In this document: positions 36,796 to 47,100 of the stretch, piece after piece | How positions within the stretch are numbered: the stretch's first letter is position 1 | Layout of the letters: each line of letters starts with the position of its first letter | Source: an uncultured Myxococcales bacterium | GTDB lineage: Bacteria; Myxococcota_A; Bradymonadia; UBA7976; VGTA01 | NCBI GenBank assembly: GCA_937146725.1 | Contig: CAKZRU010000123.1 | Span: forward strand, 1 to 52,025 | Length of the DNA: 52,025 nt | Direction of reading: 5' to 3' | Notes under the pieces: model-generated | The model's database searches: none | What the model was told of the DNA's origin: nothing | What the model saw: only the letters and a program-made list of their open reading frames with translations | Program-made: the position numbers and the translations under genes

Positions 36796-38385
36796 TTAGC
36801 TAAACTTGACCTTAAAAATCTTTTGACCAAGCAGTATCAAATCTTCATCTTCTAGTACAACTTGTTCTCTTATTCTTATGAAAGAGCCATTTGTACTTCC
36901 ATTATCCTTGAGCCAAGCTTGACCATTTTCTAGACTCACAGTGCAGTGCAGCCCACTCATAAAGCGATCTTGATCAAAAATGATTTCGCCCTTGACACGA
37001 CCGAGTAAGATTTCATCATTATGTAATAACCAAGCTCGGCCTACTTCACCTTGACCGATCACATGCACTAAACGACCCCAAGCTTCATATTGGGGAGAGC
37101 CAAGCTTTTTTGTTCCAGTTTGATCAAGACTGCTCATGGGGCTGAGTTTCTCAAAAGCAAATAATTGTTGACCGGCTCTGAAATAATCACTGTGCGCAAG
37201 TGGCGTTGGACGAGTTAACCTTAAAAATACACCATTCACTCCACCAAGATCTTTTAAAAGGATTTCACCATCATCACTAAACTCTATTTGAGCATGTTGA
37301 TCGGATAAATACTCATCTGTATTGAATACTTCCCAATCATGTGTTTTCCCGAGGATATACCCTTGCTGATCAATATGAATTGATTCACCCTCACTGCCAT
37401 CCAGATGAATATGAACCAACTCAATGGCCCGATTGCTTTGTTCTTCAGAATGGCCCTCGTCTTCGTTAATCTGCTCCTCTTTGGAATGGATTTGATCAAG
37501 CCGTGATAGCGCATCTGCTTTAATGCCCAAACTTTGAGGTAAAGGAGTTACACTTGAGGCTTGTGGTTGCTGAGATAGAGGAAGAATACCAACAACAGGT
37601 GTTTCTTCAATCACCGGCTCGATGGCAACTGCTTCTTTTTGGCTCTGAACTTCAACCGGAACTTGCTCAACTTTAGTGCCACAACGTCCACAGAATAAAA
37701 AGTCTTTGGGGATTTCAGCTTGGCAAGATGTGCAGGTTAATGCTTTTGATGGAGCTTCTTGTGAAATTGACCCTATAGAGTTTAAGGCCGCTAATGCGGG
37801 ATCACTTAGGGACTCCTCAGGACTAGGTACCGGAGGCGGATCACTTTCTTCTACAGAGGCATCAGAAGCTTCCAAAGCACGAGCTGCCTCTAGCTCTCCA
37901 AAAAATTCTCCCTCAAAACTAGCGAGAGAGTCTCGACCGCTACTCAGACTTGTATGAAAGTTAATCTCTTCACTCTCTGATGTCGGTTCTTCTTTAAGAA
38001 GACTTCCTGATCGCTTCGGGCTCTCACCAGCTTGAATACTAGCGACTAACGGACTCGATAACATTGAGCTCTCTGGTTTTTTTTCAGAAAGTAAGGGGTT
38101 TTGAAGCCCACTCTTTAAATCACCCACTGGTGGTGCGGTAATTGGAGAAGATAAAGGGTTACCCAAACCAATGTCAGATGATAAATCTTCTACCTGCCTA
38201 ATCAATGTCGCTGGGGAGGGATTTTTAATCGGTGCCGAGTCAAAGGCATCAGCAATACCTACTCTCTTAGACTTCACTGGAACTGAGCCTGAAGAAGCGG
38301 TAGCTACCGAAGGAATTTCTGCACCACAATCTAAACAAAACTTATAGTGTTTCGCATTTTGATGACCACACTGAGGGCATTTCAT
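36796..38385 (-). CDS. Zinc-ribbon protein with tandem FHA domains (long form)
   Basis: Protein of 529 residues. Two zinc ribbons are present: CPQCGHQNAKHYKFCLDCG at the N-terminus and CTSCQAEIPKDFLFCGRCG near residues 218-236. They are separated by a Ser/Pro/Glu-rich linker and followed by two FHA domains. FHA1 has GKTHD, LSDQHAQIEF and GGVNGVF. FHA2 has GRVKGE, MSGLHCTVSL and GSTNGSF. FHA2 keeps the phosphothreonine-binding Arg, Ser, His and Asn; FHA1 has Lys in place of Arg. A signalling role downstream of Ser/Thr kinases is inferred; no kinase gene is nearby. GGAG lies 8 bases before the ATG. Confidence 0.82.
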   Translation of the reverse strand: MKCPQCGHQNAKHYKFCLDCGAEIPSVATASSGSVPVKSKRVGIADAFDSAPIKNPSPATLIRQVEDLSSDIGLGNPLSSPITAPPVGDLKSGLQNPLLSEKKPESSMLSSPLVASIQAGESPKRSGSLLKEEPTSESEEINFHTSLSSGRDSLASFEGEFFGELEAARALEASDASVEESDPPPVPSPEESLSDPALAALNSIGSISQEAPSKALTCTSCQAEIPKDFLFCGRCGTKVEQVPVEVQSQKEAVAIEPVIEETPVVGILPLSQQPQASSVTPLPQSLGIKADALSRLDQIHSKEEQINEDEGHSEEQSNRAIELVHIHLDGSEGESIHIDQQGYILGKTHDWEVFNTDEYLSDQHAQIEFSDDGEILLKDLGGVNGVFLRLTRPTPLAHSDYFRAGQQLFAFEKLSPMSSLDQTGTKKLGSPQYEAWGRLVHVIGQGEVGRAWLLHNDEILLGRVKGEIIFDQDRFMSGLHCTVSLENGQAWLKDNGSTNGSFIRIREQVVLEDEDLILLGQKIFKVKFS

Positions 38386-38451
38386 AAGTCAATCTCCGGA
38401 AGTGTCTAACTATAACTATATAAATATTTCAATGAGATAAAGAATGGTGAA

Positions 38452-39489
38452 TTAAATCGAAACCTTAGAGCGAGACCCGCTTTGATGTGGTTGCACTTGA
38501 AGAAGTTGCTTACCAATAAGGATATAATCACCCTCATTAAGCTGATGCTCACCTTGAACCTTAACAAAAGTTCCATTCTTTGAACCAGTATCGGTCAAAA
38601 TAACTTGGTCATTGATCAGACTTACATGGCAGTGTCGTGAACTCATAAAGCGGTCTAATGGCGCGTTTACATCACAACCTTGTCGCCCGATCGTAATACT
38701 TGTTTCTGTAAATGGATACACGGCACCATGCTGGCCTCCATCAAGCTTTTGAGTCAGATAATATCCCAAAGTATTTTTGGCTGAGTTAGCAAAAAACTTG
38801 GTATTTGAGTCACTCTGCATTGCAGGAATAGACATAGGTTGTGGTTCTGACTCTAAAGAGAACATTTGCTCTCCGGCAATAAAGTTTTCACCAATCGCAA
38901 GTTCTTTGGGCTCATATAGTCTTAGATATACCCCGTTGTAGCTATTTTCGTCTCTGATGAACAAAGAACCATTTTTGTAAAATAGAGTTGCATGCACAGG
39001 TGAGATATAAGGATCATCCTTGAAAATGAGATGACCCTCCTCTCGTCCAATGATTGAGTGATCTTTCACGATAAAGCGAACAGAATCGAGATCAGGACTT
39101 CTGATAAGAACAAGATCTAAGTAACTAATATTTTCTTTATGCAGTGCTGCCCGTTCTTCTTTTTCTTTAGACTCTAACAGCTGATCTATATTAAGAGCTT
39201 CCAAGGCGGGCTGTTCGTTAGAGCTTACCTCTACTTCATCATCCTCATCATCAAGGTGGAATGGTGGGGGAGTCACTTCACTTGCCACATAAGGCGCCGG
39301 CTCATGAGCATTGACAGGAATGCTTTCTTGTTTTGGAGGAACACTGGCTGGTACGTGAGGAATAGGTGTACTGGCTATCGGTGGTGGAGTTAGGGACTTT
39401 GCTAGTTCAAGCGGCGCGCCACATTCCAAACAAAAGTGAAAGCGACCAACGATTTCAGCCTGACACTGTGGGCAAGTCTGGGTACTCAT
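38452..39489 (-). CDS. Zinc-ribbon protein with tandem FHA domains (short form)
   Basis: About 345 residues from the ATG at 39489, chosen over one 21 bases upstream because GAGGAG sits 6 bases before it. An N-terminal zinc ribbon (CPQCQAEIVGRFHFCLECG) is followed by a Pro-rich linker. FHA1 has IIGREEG, ISPVHATL and NSYNGV. FHA2 has IGRQGCD, MSSRHCHV and GSKNGTF. All key residues are present in both FHA domains, unlike the neighbouring longer paralogue. It is the first gene of the FHA-FHA-PilZ cluster. Confidence 0.82.
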   Translation of the reverse strand: MSTQTCPQCQAEIVGRFHFCLECGAPLELAKSLTPPPIASTPIPHVPASVPPKQESIPVNAHEPAPYVASEVTPPPFHLDDEDDEVEVSSNEQPALEALNIDQLLESKEKEERAALHKENISYLDLVLIRSPDLDSVRFIVKDHSIIGREEGHLIFKDDPYISPVHATLFYKNGSLFIRDENSYNGVYLRLYEPKELAIGENFIAGEQMFSLESEPQPMSIPAMQSDSNTKFFANSAKNTLGYYLTQKLDGGQHGAVYPFTETSITIGRQGCDVNAPLDRFMSSRHCHVSLINDQVILTDTGSKNGTFVKVQGEHQLNEGDYILIGKQLLQVQPHQSGSRSKVSI

Positions 39490-39881
39490 GTTAAGCTCCT
39501 CAAATAACAAATAATGGCTATATCTGACGATCTATATGATCGACCTTTGTGAGTTGTTAGCTATGTGTAGATGTTCTAATCATTGGAAGCATAATCATAC
39601 TTAACTCGTTAAACAACCTTTTGCGTAAATTGCTGTATACTTAAATTGAACTTATAGTCAAAGATCACGATATATGCTTTAATCATCCAACATATCACCA
39701 ATCTCAACATGGCTTGAATAAAACTTTCTCTCTTAGCTTTTTACAAACAACATCACTTTTACTTTAAGCTTTATTTTTAACACCTTACACTTATAAAAGC
39801 TTAATTAAAGGCTTGCTCCGATCTTATTGGGGTGGCTTGAAAATAAAACCTAAACCCGATTACATATCTCAAGGAGCTCAA
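39490..39881. other. Intergenic region between the FHA gene and adenosine deaminase gene
   Basis: This 392-base AT-rich stretch lies between divergent genes. It must contain promoters for both directions, but I could not pick out a -35/-10 pair with confidence. It ends with AAGGAG (39871-39876) before the adenosine deaminase ATG. I see no RNA gene, repeat or small coding frame in it. Confidence 0.5.
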
Positions 39882-41159
39882 ATGAGCACAGCACAAAATG
39901 ATACAACAAAAAACTCTGCTGATAAAAAAGCAGTAAGCGATATAGAGATTACTGAGGCCTTTGTTCGCTCTCTGCCCAAAACGGATCTTCATGTTCACTT
40001 GGATGGTTCAATACGTCTGCCTACCCTTATCGAACTTGCCAAAGATTACTCAATTGATTTGCCTAGTTACACTCCGGAAGGCCTCAGAGAGTTAGTTTAC
40101 AAAGATCGCTATGAATCACTTGGTGATTATCTTAAAGGTTTTGGGTATGCCGTAGCGGTGATGCAAAGTGAAGTCGCTTTGGAGAGAATTGCCTATGAGT
40201 TTGCCATAGATAATTTTTCTGAGGGGGTGAGATATTTTGAAGTACGCTTTGCTCCCCAGTTACATGTGCATCAACATATGAATACAGTCATGGTCATCAA
40301 AGCGGTTAATCGAGGCTTATCTAGAGCCAAAGCGGAATATAACAAATCTGCTGCAATTCAGAAGGGCATCGAACCTCCGTTTGAATATGGGATTATTGTG
40401 TGTGCCATGCGTATGTTTAATGAGAAGTTTAGTGAATATTTCCAAAATCTTCTTTCGGCTCATCGCTACACACCGGCCAAACAGGTTTTTGGCATGGCCT
40501 CTTTAGAGTTAGTGAGAGCTGCCATTCATGCGCGTGATGTACATGGCTTACCTGTGGTCGGCTTTGATCTGGCTGGAGAAGAGGCGGGTTACCCTGCTGA
40601 AGATCATGAGTTAGCCTTTGATTACGCTCACAAAAACTTTTTGAAAAAGACAGTGCATGCGGGTGAAGCATACGGACCAGAAAGTATTTTCCAAGCGATT
40701 ACCGACTTGTATGCCGATCGAATTGGACATGGCACCTATCTACTTGATCCGGAAGCCATTACAGATCCAGAAATCAAGGATCCGCATCATTATGTTGAGC
40801 AGTTGAGTCAATATATTGCCGATCGGCGAATCACACTTGAGGTCTGTTTGACGAGTAATCTCCAAACAAATCCCCACATGAATAGTTTAGCCGATCATAG
40901 CTTTCAAGAACTAAGAAAGCATCGTCTGTCCACAACAATTTGTACTGATAACCGCACAGTCAGTAATACAACAGTCACTCGAGAACTGATGTTGGCGGCC
41001 AAGCACTTACAACTTGATTTAACAGATTTAAAAAGCATTATTATTTATGGATTCAAGCGTAGCTTTATGCCAACAACATATTTAGAAAAAAGAGCCTATG
41101 TACGTCAAATTATTGACTATTATGAAGCGCAAGAAGCTAAGTTTCTCAATCAAAAATAA
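39882..41159 (+). CDS. add: Adenosine deaminase
   Basis: Hydrolyses adenosine to inosine in purine salvage. About 425 residues, soluble, with an amidohydrolase barrel. Zinc- and substrate-binding motifs are DLHVHLDGS (HxH near residue 37), HAGEAYGPES and DRIGHGTYLL. TDNRTVSNT holds the catalytic Asp; the Asn-Arg after it is a variant of the vertebrate TDDP, also seen in many bacterial enzymes. I took the ATG at 39882 because AAGGAG lies 6 bases upstream; an in-frame TTG at 39813 lacks a ribosome-binding site. Convergent with the polyketide synthase gene, with 8 bases between stops. Confidence 0.9.
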   Translation: MSTAQNDTTKNSADKKAVSDIEITEAFVRSLPKTDLHVHLDGSIRLPTLIELAKDYSIDLPSYTPEGLRELVYKDRYESLGDYLKGFGYAVAVMQSEVALERIAYEFAIDNFSEGVRYFEVRFAPQLHVHQHMNTVMVIKAVNRGLSRAKAEYNKSAAIQKGIEPPFEYGIIVCAMRMFNEKFSEYFQNLLSAHRYTPAKQVFGMASLELVRAAIHARDVHGLPVVGFDLAGEEAGYPAEDHELAFDYAHKNFLKKTVHAGEAYGPESIFQAITDLYADRIGHGTYLLDPEAITDPEIKDPHHYVEQLSQYIADRRITLEVCLTSNLQTNPHMNSLADHSFQELRKHRLSTTICTDNRTVSNTTVTRELMLAAKHLQLDLTDLKSIIIYGFKRSFMPTTYLEKRAYVRQIIDYYEAQEAKFLNQK

Positions 41160-41167
41160 AAATCTTT

Positions 41168-44100
41168 TCAGACTTGCAGGCTAAACGGCCAACTACGCAA
41201 AACAACATTTGTGGCTTGCTTCATATCATCGTCTAAAACCGAGTGAAGGTTCTGCCATTCATGTACAAAGACTTGCGCTCCCTCTTGCAAGCTAATCATC
41301 TTGAGACCTTTTTGGGCATAAATGTTGGCTAGGCTCTCATCAACCATACCAGCACCTTGCCAAGGGCCCCACTGGATAGATAAGGCTTTGGTTTGTTGGA
41401 TTGGAGCGGTGTTAGGGTTGGTGTCAGATTGGTAGTTGAGAAAATCAGCAAGTGTATCAAGACTGGCATTAGCAGCAGCATAATCACTTTGACCTTGATT
41501 GCCTAAAGCCGCAGAAACACTAGAGAAGAATATCCAAGTCTTTACCTTTACCAAAGAGTCCAAAAGAATCTTAATGCCTTGAAGCTTTGGTTTAAGAACC
41601 CCTTGGAATCTAAGCAAACTTTTATCACTAATAAATTGATCGTCAATCGTTCCGGCTGCATGAATAACGGTACTGATTTGCTCTGAGTTTAATGCATATG
41701 GCTTGAGCTGATCATTTAGAAAACTTGTAAACTTATTTGCTTGGCTAAAAGCAGTGATATCTACGGATAAATAATGAGATTTTACCCCCTTTGACTCCAA
41801 AGCCTCAAGATGCGTTTGGATTTCTGCCTGTGCCCAAATGCTCTTCGTCTGTGATTTAAGCTCAGCAAAGTTTATGTTCGGGTTTTGAGTAATGAGCTTC
41901 GCCCTTAATTCCTGCTCACTTTTGCAAGCTTGTGCCATCTTGATTAAAGATGGGGAGACGGCACTTGGATGTGTAGTTCGTCCTAGCAAAATAAAAATAT
42001 GCTGTTTTTCTGCTTTTGCAAGTGCTTGTACACAATGGGCAGTGACTCCCCGCGCACCACCTGTTACTAAGATGATCTCAGGCTTTGTAAAATCATCTTT
42101 TAGCTTTGTTTTTAATTCGAGAGGGTATTCTTGATATTCTTCAACTTGCCTACAAGTCTGACTTAAATATCGAACATAGCTTAGATCTGTGGTGTTATCG
42201 ATAGTGATGATCTTTGATAAATCTTCTTTTTCTTCTCTGATCAATTCATTTAGGGACTGAGATCTAGAATCAAGTGATCTAGAATCAAGTGATTTATCCA
42301 CTAATACCAAACGTACATGTAAAAGATAACCACATTTTTGCTTCCATTCCCTGGAGAATGTTTTGAGCAAACCGGATAAACCACCACTTGCAAGAACTTC
42401 CAATTTATTTTGAGGACGTGGTGCAATCACAAGCAAGCCTTGCGGGGCTTGTGACTTGGATGAAATCAACTCTTTGAGCCTAAGAAATAGGTTTTCTAAC
42501 GGGCTTGTACACTGTTGATGATTTAATTGATCGCTTGAGTTTTGCAAACTTAACCATTGGTCATCAAACATATTGACAACTAAGAGCTTAGAATGAGCTT
42601 GGAACGAGATCGCATCATTTGGTTTGGTGAGTTTATTTTTTAGGGGAGCATCTACCCAAACCCGAAGGGCTCTAGGTAAACACTCCCCTTTAGATTTTGG
42701 GCGCATGTCCTGTGAATTGGCGTTTGCTTCACTTGTGGCTTGGCTCATCTCCTTGCCATCCGCTTCGCTTACCACTTGCTGTTCAAGCCAAGTAATCATT
42801 TCAGCAAGCGTTTTCATCACTGCTAGTTCTTCAATCATTTGGTCACGTTCGGCTTCTGAACTTTGATCTAGACCAAGCCTTTCTGCCAAAGCACCTAAGA
42901 TCTCAATTCTCTTGATAGAGTCTATACTTAAATCTGCTTCTAAATCTAGATCAAGACTCAGCATTTCGGCCGGATATCCAGTACGTTCACTCACCAAGTC
43001 AATCAAGCTGTCTTTGATTGAGACTGTAGGAGATTGAGTGGACTCTTTACTCTGTTCCAAGGTATTTGTTTGGGCTACTTTTTGCGTTGATTCATTCAGA
43101 CTCTGCTTCTCAGTATGTACTGTATTTGATGCTTGAGAAGGTGTTGAATGAGAGTTTTGAGCTGGTGAATTAACCGCAGGTGCTTGGCCCCAAAAGTCAA
43201 TTGTTTCTGTTTGTGCAAGATCAAAGTTTGAAGCACTAGGGCTGACAGACATATTGGGAGTAATATGGGAATGAGCTGTGAAAGCCTGAGAAGAAGGGGG
43301 AAGCTGTATACCTTGACCAAGTAAGGCTAACATGACTCGTTCTTGCGCTTGGGCAAGATTTTGCATGCTCTCAAAATAGGCTTTAGCCGCCAGCGCTACC
43401 CCATCTGTAGTTTCATGTGTATGCGGTATGGAATTAAATGATTTGGGATCACTACTCACTAGACTCTCCTTCTTGAATGAATGAGCGATATGCATTGAGT
43501 TTACCGACTTGGTGGTAAAAGTGTTGGTAGGCTGATAAGTTGCAGATGAAAGAGACAGAGGTTCCGGCTGAATATCTCTTAAAGATGCAGACCTTGGTAC
43601 TTGCTTACTTTGATTGAGCGGATTTAAATAATTTGCTGGCTTTGGACCTTGATCTGGCCAAGCTTTCATACCATCTATCCACCATAATAACTTGGGTCGC
43701 TTGTGCTTAGTTAAGTGACCAAGCTCATAAAACTCACAAGATCGATCGCGCCAAATGGCCTGCCAATCCACTTGATAGCCTAACCATGATAAACGGAGTA
43801 CAGTATGAAGTAATTCTTCGGTATTGGAGCGATCCGGAGCACAAGGCAGGATAAAGATCTTCTCATCGAGTTCAAGTGACTCCGTAATTTTTTGAATCAA
43901 TCCGCTGAGGATACGTCCAGGACCAACTTCAACAAATACACGAATTCCGGCTTTGATCATGGCTGTAATTTGCTCAACAAAACGTACCGGAGAAGCAAGA
44001 TGCTCACCTAAGCCGATGGCTAAATTATAGTCTGACGTAAACTGATATGCTTGGGCACTTTGATTGGACCAAACTTTTATATCAGAATGGCTTGTAGGCT

Positions 44101-47100
44101 GTTGCCTTAAGATATCTTGTTCTAAATATTCTTGAAACTTGGAGGCGGCACTTGCCACAAGTCGACTATGAAAAGCACAGGCAACAGCAATCTTTTTAGC
44201 TCTTAAGCCCTCTGTTTTAAGCCGTTGTATTGCTTGCTCAATTTGAGGAGTAGATCCAGAAATGACTGTTTGCTGAGGTGCATTTAAGTTTGCAAGCACT
44301 ACGGTTGGTAGGTCATCGAATTGATTAAGTACTTGAGCAACTTGTTCAGCATTAGCTGTGACTGCGGCCATTGAGCCTGCATCAGCTTGATCTTCTTGAT
44401 TTACCTGCTCGGCTAATGCTCCGGTCGCCTCAAGAATGAGTTCACCACGTTTTTGGCTGATCATTGGTAATTGGGCACCAGGTAAATGGCCTGCAACACA
44501 CAAGGCAACCAACTCTCCATAACTGTGTCCTGCCACATGGCCTGCGCTTAACCCAAACTCATTCAAAAGATCATGCATTGCTAAATCACATAATCCAAGT
44601 GCCGGTTGAGCATGACGAGTATCGGTGAGTTTTTCTTGCTGCTGTCGTTTATCTTGACGGTCAATGGGATGAGGAGGAAAAATGATTGAGGCAATTTCAG
44701 GCGCCGACTCTAAGCGCTCAAACAATTTGGGAAAATGAGTAAATAATTGACTCATCATCCCTACTTTTTGGGCACCTTGCCCTGGGAAAACAAAGGCTAA
44801 ATGCTCAGTTTTTAGCTGGGGTAAGCGCTCTTGTTTTTGTGTAAATTGTTCATAAGTATAAATCCCCTTAATGTCGCTATATTGATCCTCGGCATAGGCC
44901 TTTAGCTTAAGCTCAAGGTCATTTAAAGTACTTGCATTAATCAAGACATAAGCCTTGAGACTTGCTTTGCTCTGTTTGTGCTTTTGAAGAGCTGTCTGAA
45001 ACAAAGTATAAGCAAGTGAGCGAAGTTGAATTTGCTGTTTGTGATTGTGTGCATTGAGCTCATGAAGATGCAGAGCTAAATCTTTCGCCTTTTGCTTGGC
45101 TTCTGCTTGATGATCTGCAAAAATAATGACCGGTTCTACCGCCCAAGATTGTCTTACTTTTGCTGAAGAATGCAATCCTTGTTCAGCCTTAAGTACGGCA
45201 TGAAAATTAGTGCCACCAAAGCCAAAAGCACTGACGCCTGCAAGTCTATTTCCAGTGGGATTGAGCCAAGGTCTTGGCGTTCTTTCAAAGCAAAAAGGGC
45301 TTTCGCTAGCTTGATATGCTTCATTTAAAGTTTTTAGATTAAGTGTGGGTGGCCTCACCTTGTGATAAATCGCCATCGTTGCCTTAATCACACCCGCCAA
45401 GCCTGCGGCACATTTAGTATGACCAATCATTGATTTTACAGAGCCTAAGCTACATTTGGCTAACTCCTTAGAGTTTGAGCTATGATCTTGTTGGAATAGT
45501 CGAGTTAAGGCATTGAGTTCTGTACGATCTCCAACGACCGTTCCGGTCCCATGCGCCTCGATTAAGCCAAGCTCAGAACTAGATATATTAGCCCGTTGAT
45601 AGGCGCGCTTTAATGCCCTGATTTGGCCTTCTTCTCTTGGCGCCGTTAAGCCCAAAGCCTTACCATCACTTGAACCGGCAACCGAAGAAATCAAAGCATA
45701 AATACGATCGCCATCTCGTCGTGCATCACTAACCCTTTTTAAAACTAAGGCGGCAATCCCCTCGCCTAAGGCAATGCCGTCCGCCTCTTGGCTAAATGGT
45801 TTACATTTACCGGTTTTTGAAAGGGCATGAACACTTGAAAACATTAAATAATCATTGATGCTATTATGTAAATCGGCACCACCACAAATGACCATGTCAC
45901 TTTCGGCACAGCGCAAGCTTTTGACCGCACTATCCAAAGCAGCCAATGATGAAGCACAAGCAGCATCAACGGTGTAGTTTACTCCCCCAAGATCAAGTCG
46001 ATTTGCAATTCGTCCCGAAATAACATTGGCTAAAACACCCGCAAAACTATCCTCGGTCAGTTTGGGTAAGCTTGCCTCTAGTTCTTTTGGTAAATACCCC
46101 AGCCACTGAGGAGTGACGCCACGTAAAGTATAAGCACTGGCTAACTCTGTACCCGCCTCTGCCCCAAAGATCACTGAGGTTGACTCACGATTGAAGGCGC
46201 GTTTATGACTACCTTTATTTACGGCCATATAGCCCGCATCTTCCAAAGCTCTTGCTGCAACCTCCAAAGCCAATAATTGTACCGGCTCCACAGCGCTCAA
46301 AGTCTGAGGCGGAATACCATATTTCATTGGATCAAAAGGAATAGCATCAAGAAAGGCTCCCCATTTTGACGCGGATTTAACACCAGCCGGCGCTTCCGGA
46401 TCATAATATTGCTCAATGGACCAACGATGACTGGGGATTTCTTCTAGACAGTCTAAACCCTCTAAAATATTGGACCAAAACTCGTGATGATCTTGAGCTT
46501 TTGGGAAAAGGCATGAAATCCCTACGATCGCAATATCATGGTCATCATCGGGTATAGCTAATTGTAAAGTGCTTTGGGTTGAAGCAAAAGTATGTAGTTT
46601 TCTTTTTAGCCAGTCAAAGCTATCAAGACTGACCATATTGTGTAGTTCAGCCATGCTTAAACTTTGATTTCTTAAACTAGCAAGTTCCCCGATCATATAC
46701 ATACCGGTTTTGATTTGAGCTTGCTCATCAACCTTAAGTAAGTGATCACCATCTCTTTGAATGCCCTTACTCGCAATCCTCAAGCGACCTACATTGAGTT
46801 TCTCAAGCGCTTCCCATAACTCACGATCGTTCAGCCCAGCTTTTTCCAACCGTTTTTTTTCGTTTTGAAACTCTGCAACAAAATCAGTTGGGGCACAGCG
46901 AGTACTATGACCCGGAGCTGTATTTAAAATAGCGGTTGACTTAAGTTTGCAGGCGACTTCTTGGTAACGATTCAAGATCGCTTCCGATTGAACCGCTTCA
47001 TGAGTAAAAAGATAGGCTGTTCCCATTAAAGCCCCGACCTTAACACCTTTTTGTACCGCTTTAGCCGTGATCAGCTTTAATATACCGGCGGAACAAGCAT

